In this document: piece after piece, positions 1 to 5,648 of the stretch
Layout of the letters: every line of letters starts with the position of its first letter
Numbering within the stretch: position 1 is the stretch's first letter
Assembly (NCBI GenBank): GCA_016210395.1
Contig: JACQUI010000004.1
Coordinates: 1-6,374 of the forward strand
From: Chloroflexota bacterium
GTDB taxonomy: Bacteria > Chloroflexota > Dehalococcoidia > Lucifugimonadales > JACPCL1
Direction of reading: 5' to 3'
DNA length: 6,374 nucleotides
Notes under the pieces: generated by a model
Databases searched by the model: none
The model's input: the letters and a program-made list of their open reading frames with translations, nothing else
Told to the model about the DNA's origin: nothing
Program-made: the position numbers and the translations under genes

Positions 1-4
1 ACAT

Positions 5-298
5 ATGGCGTCATTTGGAAGAGCCAAAACGCTCCGACTGGCCCCGAAGGGGTTTTTACGAAGGAATCAAGGTTGGCCTCTGCTTGTCAACGAAACGCCG
101 TTCGTGGCGCCCTTGTCCAGCGGCGGAATCCAGTTGGAATGGGATTTTGCCGGCGGACGGAAAGAGTTGCTCGTGGAAGTTCCACGATCGGGCACTCACG
201 TCAGGTTCTTACTTGTTGAGGTGGATGATTCTGGCCAGGAACATGAAACTGAGCGGACTGTAGAGCGTCTAGAGGAACTAAACACAGGCTGTGAGTGA
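5..298 (+). CDS. GG(I/V)QLEW-family protein, C-terminal part (5' end at or beyond window edge)
   Basis: The reading frame is open to the left edge and ends at TGA 296-298. Residues 32-60 carry the core 'PFVAP..SGGIQLEWDF' followed by a beta-rich stretch ('ELLVEV') and a C-terminal helix ('TVERLEELN'). This resembles the C-terminal half of a family of short uncharacterised bacterial proteins I recall as '..WDSYGA.. (about 30 residues) ..P.VVP...GG+QLEW...L.IEV..'. The expected WDSYGA segment is not in this frame, so the gene is either cut by the window or damaged upstream. ATG at 5 is only the first available start; too few upstream bases are visible to judge a ribosome binding site. The gene overlaps the next one by 8 nt and reads as the first member of a three-gene cassette with a putative toxin and a DUF2283 protein. 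Function is unknown. I am fairly sure it is coding and moderately sure of the family. Confidence 0.6.
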   Translation: MASFGRAKTLRLAPKGFLRRNQGWPLLVNETPFVAPLSSGGIQLEWDFAGGRKELLVEVPRSGTHVRFLLVEVDDSGQEHETERTVERLEELNTGCE

Positions 299-617
299 AA
301 GAGGAAGCGGTTTTCTGTTTTCAGTGTCAACGCCCTTGGGATTCAGCGTCCGATCTACAGGTGCCTACTGGGAGACTATCGTCAACATCAAGCACCCAGT
401 CCTCCGTGGTAAAGTTGAGGATGTCAAGCAACTCCTTCAAGACCCTGATGCCATCAGGCGGAGCAAACAGGATTCCAAAGTCTACTTGTTTTACAGGCGG
501 ACGGACAATGAACGATGGCTGTGTGCCGTGGTCAAACGCCCTGATGGGGAGGGATTCCTAGTTACAGCCTACGTGACCGACGCCGTGAAAGAAGGCGCAA
601 GCATATGGATGAAGTAA
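291..617 (+). CDS. Putative small RNase toxin, BECR-fold/DUF4258-like
   Basis: This is a 108-aa protein. After a short N-terminal tail the recognisable part begins near residue 16 ('LGFSVRST..YWETIVNIKHPVL'). It continues with a helix ('VEDVKQLLQDPDAIRRS', 42-58), strand pairs ('KVYLFYRR', 63-70; 'WLCAVVKR', 76-83) and a terminal strand 'GFLVTAYVTDAVKEG' (88-102). This helix-then-sheet layout, with a conserved-looking His (H35), Arg (R56/R57), Tyr and Thr-Ala-Tyr ending, resembles small BECR (barnase-EndoU-colicin-RelE) toxins such as DUF4258 or phage-type PBECR proteins. The fold call is inference from pattern. The GTG at 291 overlaps the previous stop by 8 nt and has a GAGG at 272-275, somewhat distant. 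GTG 324 or TTG 336 are possible later starts that would keep the whole domain. The 13-nt overlap with the DUF2283 gene downstream is what a toxin-antitoxin pair would show. The natural substrate is not predictable. Confidence 0.65.
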   Translation: MSERGSGFLFSVSTPLGFSVRSTGAYWETIVNIKHPVLRGKVEDVKQLLQDPDAIRRSKQDSKVYLFYRRTDNERWLCAVVKRPDGEGFLVTAYVTDAVKEGASIWMK

Positions 618-814
618 GAGTGTTCTACGACAAAGCAGGCAACACGCTCACTGTCTGGTTTGGCAACCCTGAAGATGAGCACGTGTGCGAGGAAACAGGC
701 GATGAGGTCGTCCTCATGAAGGACAAGGCCGGTAATGTCATTGGCTTTGAGAAGCTCAACTTCTCCCTGCCCGCGTCCAAGGACTTGGGGCTTGTCTTCG
801 AATCTGCCTCATAG
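605..814 (+). CDS. DUF2283 family protein, probable antitoxin
   Basis: This is a 69-aa protein that fits the DUF2283 pattern: an opening 'V.YDK.GNTLTVWFG' (residues 4-20, usual form 'YD.eaD.LYI.L'), then an acidic turn 'EETGDEVVLMKD' (29-40) and 'AGNVIGFEKLNFS' (42-54, usual form 'dG.vvGiEil.aS'). DUF2283 proteins are small and are often found beside short toxin-like genes, including DUF4258 proteins, and are regarded as predicted antitoxins. The ATG at 605 has GAAGG at 591-595 with a 9-nt spacer. It lies inside the end of the previous gene (13-nt overlap), suggesting translational coupling. The stop at 812-814 is only 8 nt before the cupin gene, so read-through transcription into the ccm cluster is possible. 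Family call is strong; the antitoxin role is inferred from context. Confidence 0.75.
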   Translation: MDEVRVFYDKAGNTLTVWFGNPEDEHVCEETGDEVVLMKDKAGNVIGFEKLNFSLPASKDLGLVFESAS

Positions 815-822
815 GTGACTCT

Positions 823-1293
823 TTGGAACGCGCAACCACAACACAGCCACAGGCCGCCGCCATCGTTGATCCCGGCCAGGGCGAAGCCTTCGCCGACTGC
901 GATGCGCAGGTGACCGTGAAAGCCTCCGCTGAAAGCACGCTTGGCGCGTTCACGGCGCTGGAGTACACCCTTGCGCCAGGCAAGTCCGGCCCGCCTCTGC
1001 ACCTCCATCGCCTGGTCTATGAGGCGTTCCAGGTGCTGGAGGGTGAGCTTACTCTTCGCATGGGCGGGCGCACCGTCACGGCCAGGCCAGGCGCGCTGGC
1101 CTTTGTGCCTCTGGGCGTTGCCCATGCATTCTCCAACCAGTCGGGCAAGCCCGTCCGCTTCCTGCACATCACCTCGCCCGGCGGCTACGACTCCTACCTG
1201 CGTGAGACGGCGAAGCTCATGGCTGAGCACGGCGCTCTGCCGCCGGACGTAGCCGCTGAGATCGCCGAACGGTACGACATTGAGCCGGCCTGA
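823..1293 (+). CDS. Single-domain cupin protein
   Basis: This is a 156-aa, one-domain cupin. Cupin motif 1 is complete: G57-P-P-L-H60-L-H62, E67 and G74. Motif 2 is complete too: G90-(x5)-P96-x-G98-xx-H101-xxx-N105. H60, H62, E67 and H101 are the expected metal ligands (often Fe, Mn, Ni or Zn), so the site looks functional. The C-terminal 40 residues form a helical tail ('YLRETAKLMAEHG...DVAAEIAERYDIEP') common in quercetinase-like small cupins. The TTG at 823 follows AGGTGA (813-818) closely. It is preferred because the next in-frame candidates (GTG at 910 and 916) would remove the N-terminal strand region. The reaction cannot be deduced. It ends just before ccmA, so it is probably co-transcribed with the ccm genes, but a role in heme handling is only a guess. 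Confidence 0.85.
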   Translation: MERATTTQPQAAAIVDPGQGEAFADCDAQVTVKASAESTLGAFTALEYTLAPGKSGPPLHLHRLVYEAFQVLEGELTLRMGGRTVTARPGALAFVPLGVAHAFSNQSGKPVRFLHITSPGGYDSYLRETAKLMAEHGALPPDVAAEIAERYDIEPA

Positions 1294-1297
1294 TCCC

Positions 1298-2017
1298 ATG
1301 CAGCACGGCGCACCCCCTGCCATACGCGTTTCGGGTCTTACCAAGACCTATGCGGTCAGGCCTGTTTTGCGCAACCTCGAGCTTGAGATAGCGGCAGGGC
1401 AGCGCTACGTGCTCTTCGGCGGCAACGGCTCCGGCAAGACCACACTCATCAAGTGTCTGGCCGGCCTTGCCCGCCCCGATTCCGGCGTCATCGTCATCGG
1501 CAGCTTGGACGCCCGCCGCGATGGGGCCGAGGCGCGCAGGCTGGTGGGCGTCGTCACCCATCAGCCCTTGCTCTACGAGGACTTGACCGGACTGGAGAAC
1601 CTGCGCTTCTACGGGCGCATGTTCCAGGTGCAGCGGCTGGAAGAGCGCATCGCTGAGCTTGCGCGAGCCTTCGATGCCATGGCCTTCCTCTCAGCGCGGG
1701 TGCGCACGCTCTCCCACGGCATGAAGAAGCGCATCTCCCTGTGCCGCGCCCTGCTACACAATCCACCCGTGCTGCTGTTGGACGAGCCCGAGACAGGCCT
1801 GGACGAAGAAGCCCTCCGCCTGCTGGACAACGTCCTCGCCACAGGCGAAGCTCGCGCCATGCTCATGGTGACGCATAGCCTGGAACGCGGTATGGCCCTT
1901 GCCGACCGCGTTGGCGTGCTCTCCGGCGGGCGCATCGCCTACGAGACCGACGCCCGCTCCCTGGACGTCCCCACGTTCCGGCAAACGTATCACGGCTATT
2001 TGGGCGCTGCAAGATGA
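1298..2017 (+). CDS. ccmA: CcmA-type ABC transporter ATPase (heme handling, cytochrome c maturation)
   Basis: This is the cytoplasmic ATPase of the CcmABCD complex of System I cytochrome c maturation, which drives release of heme-loaded CcmE after CcmC-dependent loading. Counted from the ATG at 1298 (239 aa), all nucleotide-binding motifs are present: Walker A GGNGSGKTT (41-49), Q-loop Gln (about 89, 'VTHQPLLYEDLTGLENL'), signature LSHGM (138-142, a variant of LSGGQ), Walker B VLLLDEP (158-164) with catalytic Glu163, D-loop 'GLDEEA', and H-loop His193 in 'VTHS'. Length matches the family. An in-frame TTG at 1280 would add six residues and overlap the cupin gene. I prefer the ATG, 4 nt after the cupin stop, although neither start has a clear ribosome binding site. 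The stop overlaps the ccmB start as ATGA. The protein alone could be any small ABC ATPase; the neighbouring ccmB and ccmC fix the assignment. Confidence 0.9.
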   Translation: MQHGAPPAIRVSGLTKTYAVRPVLRNLELEIAAGQRYVLFGGNGSGKTTLIKCLAGLARPDSGVIVIGSLDARRDGAEARRLVGVVTHQPLLYEDLTGLENLRFYGRMFQVQRLEERIAELARAFDAMAFLSARVRTLSHGMKKRISLCRALLHNPPVLLLDEPETGLDEEALRLLDNVLATGEARAMLMVTHSLERGMALADRVGVLSGGRIAYETDARSLDVPTFRQTYHGYLGAAR

Positions 2018-2688
2018 AAGACTTCCTCCAGCCCATCGTCACCATTGCATGGAAGGACGTGCTCCTGGAGCTGCGCACCAAGGAGGTGGTCACATCGGTG
2101 CTCATGTTCGCGCTACTGGCGATGGTGACCTTCAACTTCGCCTTCGATCCTTCGCCTTCCGTCATGGCCCTGGTCGCGCCGGGCATTCTGTGGGTGGCCT
2201 TTACCTTTGCAGGCATCCTGGGGTTCAATCGCTCCTTCACCCTGGAAAAAGAGAACAACAGCCTGGAAGGTCTGCTGCTGTGCCCCGTGAGCCGAGACGT
2301 GATCTACTTTGGCAAGCTGTTGGGCATCTTCACGTTCATGATGGTCATGGAAGCAGTGCTGCTTCCCCTCTTTGCCGTGCTGTACAACCTGAACGTGCTG
2401 GACCCACGGCTGCTGCTGCTCTCGGCCCTCGCAACGCTGGGGTTCTCCGGCGTGGGCGCGCTGTTCTCGGCCATAGCGGTGAACACACGCTCGCGGGAGA
2501 TCATGCTGCCGGTGCTGCTGCTGCCCATAGCTTCGCCTATCGACATCGCAGCAGTGGAGGCCACGCGCGCAATACTGGAAGGCGCTGCGTGGGGAGACGT
2601 AGGCCGGTGGTGGGGCATAGTCATTGCCTTTGATGTGATATTCTTAGTGGTGTCATCATTTGTCTTCGGCTCCACACTGGAGGAGTAG
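2014..2688 (+). CDS. ccmB: CcmB, heme exporter-type permease
   Basis: This is the membrane permease partner of CcmA in the CcmABCD complex, in the cytoplasmic membrane. At 224 aa it matches the usual length (about 220). The N-terminal amphipathic segment 'AWKDVLLELRTKE' (12-24) is typical of CcmB. Six hydrophobic segments are visible at about 25-43, 50-70, 101-124, 131-155, 161-180 and 200-219. The cytoplasmic loop 'FNRSFTLEKENNSLEGLLL' (71-89) followed by 'PVSRDVIYFGK' (91-101) is the family hallmark. The ATG at 2014 overlaps the ccmA stop by 4 nt, indicating translational coupling. The gene is followed by a 437-bp gap holding a repeat rather than directly by ccmC, as would be usual. Confidence 0.93.
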   Translation: MKDFLQPIVTIAWKDVLLELRTKEVVTSVLMFALLAMVTFNFAFDPSPSVMALVAPGILWVAFTFAGILGFNRSFTLEKENNSLEGLLLCPVSRDVIYFGKLLGIFTFMMVMEAVLLPLFAVLYNLNVLDPRLLLLSALATLGFSGVGALFSAIAVNTRSREIMLPVLLLPIASPIDIAAVEATRAILEGAAWGDVGRWWGIVIAFDVIFLVVSSFVFGSTLEE

Positions 2689-3125
2689 CTGCTAAAAGAC
2701 CCCCTCGGTGGCTATTCATTGCACGGCATCATGATGAGAGCCTGTGAACAAAAGAGCCCTTGTTGTTGGCGTGGCAAACGCCACTGTCATTCTGAGCCAT
2801 GACGGTAGTCAGGCAAAGAATCTAAGGCGAAGGCCGATGCAGCGCTCCTTTTCTGGCATAGGCGAGTTGTCTTCATCGGCGCAGGCCTTAGATTCTTCGC
2901 GAGGCAGTCGCTGGTGATAGCAGTTGTCGTTTGACCGCCTCGCTCAGAATGACAACTGGATCCACTGCACCAAGAAACAGGAGGCTTCATTCGTTCACAC
3001 GCTCTGAGTTCAGCCATAGATGTGATCGGGCTGCTCCGTATCTCTTATCTTGTTCGCTGATGCTGGGCAGGCAGTAATGGTGCGTCGTAGAATAGGTGAA
3101 ACACCTGCGAAAGAAAGGAATAGAC
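2689..3125. other. 437-bp intergenic region splitting the ccm cluster
   Basis: I find no convincing gene here. The central part (2785-2954) is a nested inverted repeat described separately. Just left of it is a short perfect hairpin, TGGCGT (2767-2772) and ACGCCA (2778-2783) with a 5-nt loop, which lacks a following T-run. A 10-bp palindrome CATCATGATG lies at 2727-2736. The minus-strand frame across the repeat gives a 'CHSER' peptide, a known sign of spurious ORFs called on this repeat type. The 170 bases before ccmC may hold its promoter; the best I see is the poor match TTGTTC (3050-3055), 17 nt, AGTAAT (3073-3078), which I do not trust. Confidence 0.6.
2785..2954. repeat. Nested inverted repeat, MITE-like dispersed element
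   Basis: Three pairs of arms sit symmetrically. The outer pair is TGTCATTCTGAGC (2785-2797) and its exact complement (2942-2954), 13 bp. The middle pair is AAGAATCTAAGGC (2816-2828) and its complement (2885-2897), 13 bp. The inner pair is GCCGATG (2833-2839) and CATCGGC (2874-2880), 7 bp. The unpaired internal segments differ in length: 18 bp on the left and 44 bp on the right between outer and middle arms. The RNA or single strand could fold into a long interrupted stem. The 'TGTCATTCTGAGC...AAGAATCT' sequence is, from my recollection, a widely dispersed repeat in many bacterial genomes including Chloroflexota. There is no transposase, so if mobile it must depend on one elsewhere. I cannot identify certain target-site duplications. 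Confidence 0.85.
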
Positions 3126-3854
3126 GTGGCAAGCAAACCCATCTCAGCGGTCCCTTCGAAAGTCGCGGGCGGGCTGGACCTCTCTCTACTCAAGCTGGCG
3201 CTGCTTGCGGTGGGCGCAGTCATGATGCTGACCGATCTGGCGCTCATCTTCATGTGGGTGCCTGCAGAGCGGGTCACCGGCAACCTCTTCCTCATCTTCT
3301 ACTTCCACGTTCCTCTGGCTATGACCTCCTTCCTGGCCTTCTTCGTGACGTTCGTCTCCAGCGCCATGTATCTCTGGAAGCGCAACAGCAAGTGGGACGC
3401 CCTCGGCCAGGCTTCAGCAGAGGTGGGCGTGCTTCTCATTTCCCTGGTGCTCATCACCGGCTCCATCTGGGCCAAGCCCGCCAACGGCGTGTGGTGGACG
3501 TGGGACCCACGCCTGACCACGTCCCTCATCCTCTGGCTGGTCTACATCGGGTACCTTATGGTGCGCGCGTACGCAGCCAATCCATCCCAGGCGGCGCGGT
3601 TTGCCTCGGTCATCGGCCTCATCGGCTTCCTGGACGTCCCTATCGTCTACTTCTCCGCCGTCTGGTGGCGCAACGCCATTCATCCCAACCTGTATCTTGG
3701 CCCCCTGGCCGAGCCGGACGCTCTGGCCCCCCAGATGCAGAACGGGTTCATGTTCTCCATGTTCACCTTCCTGGTGCTGCTCATCTACGTCCTGTGGGAG
3801 CGCACCTCCATCCGCATTCAGGAAGACCAGGTAAAGGCGCTGCGCAATGCATAG
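3126..3854 (+). CDS. ccmC: CcmC, WWD-motif heme delivery protein
   Basis: CcmC binds heme at the outer face of the cytoplasmic membrane and loads it onto the chaperone CcmE. The 242-aa protein (E. coli CcmC is about 245) has six hydrophobic segments at roughly 22-44, 53-79, 97-114, 130-148, 158-178 and 206-224. The tryptophan-rich WWD signature lies at 115-130 ('W.KPANGVWWTWDPRL') with downstream 'TTSLILWLVY'. The two conserved heme-ligand histidines are H61 ('FYFHVPLAM') and H186 ('WWRNAIHP'). I chose GTG at 3126 because AAGAAAGGA (3111-3119) lies 6 nt before it. The in-frame GTG at 3096 would add ten residues but has no visible ribosome binding site. The stop overlaps the ccmD start by 8 nt. 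It differs from the larger WWD proteins CcmF and CcsA by length and by its CcmC-type ending. Confidence 0.93.
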   Translation: MASKPISAVPSKVAGGLDLSLLKLALLAVGAVMMLTDLALIFMWVPAERVTGNLFLIFYFHVPLAMTSFLAFFVTFVSSAMYLWKRNSKWDALGQASAEVGVLLISLVLITGSIWAKPANGVWWTWDPRLTTSLILWLVYIGYLMVRAYAANPSQAARFASVIGLIGFLDVPIVYFSAVWWRNAIHPNLYLGPLAEPDALAPQMQNGFMFSMFTFLVLLIYVLWERTSIRIQEDQVKALRNA

Positions 3855-4107
3855 AAACAAAATGTCTCTCAAAGGGCTGGTCGCGGTCATCGTCGCCATC
3901 GCTGCCGCGCTGTTCCCCCTGGCGGCGTTGGCCCAGGATGGTGGAGCCGGCGCGCCGAAGACCTTCCTCCCCTATGTGTTCGCCGTGTACACGGTGACCT
4001 GGGCGGCCTTTTTCGGCTACGCCTTTTACATGGCGCGCCGCCAGCGCGAGCTCCGTCGCGAGATAGACGAGTTGCGCCAGCAGCAAGCGGACAAAGGCGC
4101 GGCGTAG
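3847..4107 (+). CDS. ccmD: CcmD-like small membrane protein with predicted signal peptide
   Basis: CcmD is the small membrane subunit that holds CcmABC together during release of holo-CcmE. The 86-aa product has two hydrophobic stretches. Residues 10-29 look like a signal peptide ending in LAALA before QD, a good signal peptidase I site. Residues 40-62 ('FLPYVFAVYTVTWAAFFGYAF') form the single CcmD transmembrane helix. A basic/acidic helical tail follows ('RRQRELRREIDELRQQQ', 64-80), as in CcmD. Proteobacterial CcmD lacks the signal peptide; an alternative CcmD family in other phyla, as I recall it, has one. ATG 3847 has AAAGG at 3833-3837 (9-nt spacer) and overlaps ccmC; ATG 3862 is an alternative start that keeps the signal region. 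Position right after ccmC supports the call, since sequence similarity in so short a protein is weak. Confidence 0.8.
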   Translation: MHRNKMSLKGLVAVIVAIAAALFPLAALAQDGGAGAPKTFLPYVFAVYTVTWAAFFGYAFYMARRQRELRREIDELRQQQADKGAA

Positions 4108-4113
4108 CTCGCC

Positions 4114-5013
4114 GTGTCCACGGACGCAACCCAGCGGGGCGGCCCTCTTTGCGCCGGCGAGCTTGTTGCCCTTGTGGACCATAAGGAGCGCCGCTACCTG
4201 GTGCGTTTGACCCCGGGGAAACGCTTCCACACCCATGTCGGCCACGTCAACCGCGACGACCTCATCGGCCAGCCGGAAGGCTCCTGGGTACTCACAGTTG
4301 TCGGCCACCGCGTCCTGGCGCTGCGGCCGACGCTGGAGGACTACGTCCTCCAGATGCCCAGGGCCAGTCAGCCCATCTACCCCAAGGACCTTGGCGCGCT
4401 CCTGGTCTTCGCCGACATCTTCCCAGGAGCGCGTGTCGTTGAGGCGGGTCTTGGCTCCGGGGCGCTGACCCTGGCGCTGCTGCGGGCCGTAGGGCCATCC
4501 GGACGCGTCGTCTCCTACGAGGTGCGTGATGACGCCGCGGCGCGCGCTCAGGAGAACATCACAGCCTTCCTGCCGGACATCTCCAACCTCACCGTGCGCA
4601 TCGCCGACGTGTACCTTGGGATGGAAGAGCGGGCGGTAGATAGGGTTGTCCTGGACCTCATGGAACCCTGGCGGGCCATCCCCAGCGCGTTGGAGGCCCT
4701 TGTCCCGGGCGGCATGTTTGTGGCCTTCCTCCCCACGGCCCTCCAGGTGCACCAGCTTGTCAACGAGCTTCGGGACACCAGCTACTTCCGGCTTGTAGAT
4801 ACCCAGGAGGTGCTGGTGCGCCCGTGGCACGTCAGCCGCATGAGCCTCCGCCCCGACCATCGCATGGTGGCCCACACGGGATTCCTGGTGCGGGCGCGTA
4901 AGACCTCCCGCCGCATCTACGCCGAATGGGAAGAAAAGGGCGACGCCGTTTCGCCTGCAACGTTGCAAGGCGAAGAAGAGGCTCCCCCAGCACAGGACGG
5001 CCTGACAACATGA
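4114..5013 (+). CDS. trmI: tRNA (adenine-N1-)-methyltransferase, TrmI family (m1A58)
   Basis: TrmI uses S-adenosylmethionine to methylate N1 of adenine 58 in the T-loop of tRNAs. The 299-aa protein has the N-terminal beta domain (about 14-90) with 'RYLVRLTPGKRFHTHVGHV' (27-45), 'DDLIG' and the signature 'MPRASQPIYPKD' (81-92). A class I methyltransferase domain follows: motif I VVEAGLGSG (108-116), acidic residue in 'SYEVRDD' (134-140), 'ADVYLG' (164-169) and the TrmI motif 'LDLMEPW' (180-186). The C-terminal 'RPDHRMVAHTGFLVRARK' (246-263) is also characteristic. Residues 270-299 are an acidic, low-complexity tail beyond the usual fold. GTG 4114 begins 6 nt after the ccmD stop; the ribosome binding site is weak (AAAGGCG further upstream). 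It is probably transcribed with ccmC and ccmD, with no evident functional link. Confidence 0.93.
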   Translation: MSTDATQRGGPLCAGELVALVDHKERRYLVRLTPGKRFHTHVGHVNRDDLIGQPEGSWVLTVVGHRVLALRPTLEDYVLQMPRASQPIYPKDLGALLVFADIFPGARVVEAGLGSGALTLALLRAVGPSGRVVSYEVRDDAAARAQENITAFLPDISNLTVRIADVYLGMEERAVDRVVLDLMEPWRAIPSALEALVPGGMFVAFLPTALQVHQLVNELRDTSYFRLVDTQEVLVRPWHVSRMSLRPDHRMVAHTGFLVRARKTSRRIYAEWEEKGDAVSPATLQGEEEAPPAQDGLTT

Positions 5014-5031
5014 CCCCGTAGCGGGTACAAT
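5002..5031 (+). promoter_or_regulatory. Sigma70-like promoter for the HD-hydrolase unit
   Basis: The -35 element CTGACA (5002-5007, 5 of 6 matches to TTGACA) and the -10 element TACAAT (5026-5031, 5 of 6 matches to TATAAT) are separated by 18 bp. The -35 lies inside the last codons of trmI. Transcription would start near 5038, giving a leader of about 40 nt before the GTG at 5077. This is the best promoter I see in the window. The call is from consensus matching only. Confidence 0.6.
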
Positions 5032-5065
5032 CTCAGCCAGGACTCATGCTGGGAACGTACCGCCT

Positions 5066-5073
5066 GGAGGTGA
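5066..5073 (+). promoter_or_regulatory. Strong Shine-Dalgarno site for the HD-hydrolase gene
   Basis: GGAGGTGA is an 8-base match to the complement of the usual 16S rRNA 3' end. The GGAGG core ends 6 nt before GTG 5077. It decides this start over nearby alternatives and is the best ribosome binding site in the window. Confidence 0.8.
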
Positions 5074-5076
5074 CCC

Positions 5077-5634
5077 GTGGACCGAGCCTCAGCCCTTGCC
5101 CTGCTCAAGGAGCACGTCAAAGGGGACATCCTCAAGCGCCATTCCACTGCAGTCGAGGCGAGCATGCGCGCCTACGCTCGCAAGAACGGGGAGGATGAGG
5201 AGACCTGGGGCATCGCAGGCATGCTGCACGACTTCGATTGGGACGTATGCCCATCGCCTGAACAGCACCCCCAGTACGGAGCCGGCATCCTGCGCCAGCG
5301 CAACGCCCCTGAGTGGCTGGTCCACGCGGTCCTGTCGCATGGCAACAGCACGGGGGTCAAGCGGGAGACGCCTATGGAGCACGCACTGTTCGCTGTGGAC
5401 GAGCTTTCGGGCTTTGTGATCGCTGTCGCCCTGGTGCGCCCCAGCAAGAGCCTCAGAGACACAGACGCCGCGTCCGTGCGCAAGAAGATGAAGGACAAAC
5501 GCTTCGCCGCCACGATCAATCGCGAGGAGCTTGTCCAGGGGGCGGAAGAGCTGGGCATCCCGTTGGATGAGCACATCACCTTCGTGATCAACGCCCTCAA
5601 GCCGGTGGCCGAACAACTCGGCCTGAAGCCGTAG
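5077..5634 (+). CDS. HD-superfamily hydrolase (COG2316-like)
   Basis: This is a soluble 185-aa HD-domain protein, probably a metal-dependent phosphohydrolase. The metal-binding pattern is visible: H22 ('LKRHSTAVEASM'), the H51-D52 doublet in 'AGMLHDFDWD', further histidines H83 and H88 ('HAVLSHGN'), and D108 in 'ALFAVDELSGFVIA'. The later part 'ALVRPSKSLRDTDAASVRKKMKDKRFA' (118-144) is typical of a group of predicted HD hydrolases of unknown substrate (COG2316 as I recall). It is distinct from HD-GYP and RelA/SpoT proteins because it lacks their extra motifs and domains. It has its own promoter and a strong ribosome binding site, and is followed 14 nt later by an unrecognised gene likely in the same transcript. 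The substrate is not predictable. Confidence 0.87.
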   Translation: MDRASALALLKEHVKGDILKRHSTAVEASMRAYARKNGEDEETWGIAGMLHDFDWDVCPSPEQHPQYGAGILRQRNAPEWLVHAVLSHGNSTGVKRETPMEHALFAVDELSGFVIAVALVRPSKSLRDTDAASVRKKMKDKRFAATINREELVQGAEELGIPLDEHITFVINALKPVAEQLGLKP

Positions 5635-5648
5635 GGGGAAGTGACGCA

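Noticed and set aside
625..1344. 239-aa open frame on the minus strand
   Set aside because: It is antisense to the DUF2283 and cupin genes, which have clear motifs; no recognisable domain.
2767..2783. Hairpin TGGCGT/ACGCCA as an intrinsic terminator for ccmB
   Set aside because: The stem is perfect but only 6 bp, and no T-run follows; the next bases are the arm of the inverted repeat.
2785..2954. CRISPR array
   Set aside because: The arms are inverted, occur once each, and have no regular spacer series.
2781..2967. CCACTG at 2781-2786 and 2962-2967 as target-site duplication of the repeat
   Set aside because: The left copy overlaps the repeat arm and the right copy is 7 bp beyond the other arm, so the positions are not those of a simple duplication.
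2787..3017. 76-aa open frame on the minus strand with a 'CHSER' peptide
   Set aside because: It is produced by translating the inverted repeat. Peptides of this type are well-known spurious gene calls on this repeat family.
3050..3078. Promoter TTGTTC-17-AGTAAT before ccmC
   Set aside because: Too few consensus positions match in both hexamers to be distinguished from chance.
3050..3997. 315-aa open frame on the plus strand
   Set aside because: It overlaps ccmC in another frame, and its composition is rich in Arg, Pro, Gly and His, typical of an off-frame reading.
3781..4968. 395-aa open frame on the minus strand
   Set aside because: It lies antisense to the end of ccmC, ccmD and most of trmI, all with clear family motifs. 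Long antisense frames are expected in GC-rich coding DNA, and the translation resembles no family.
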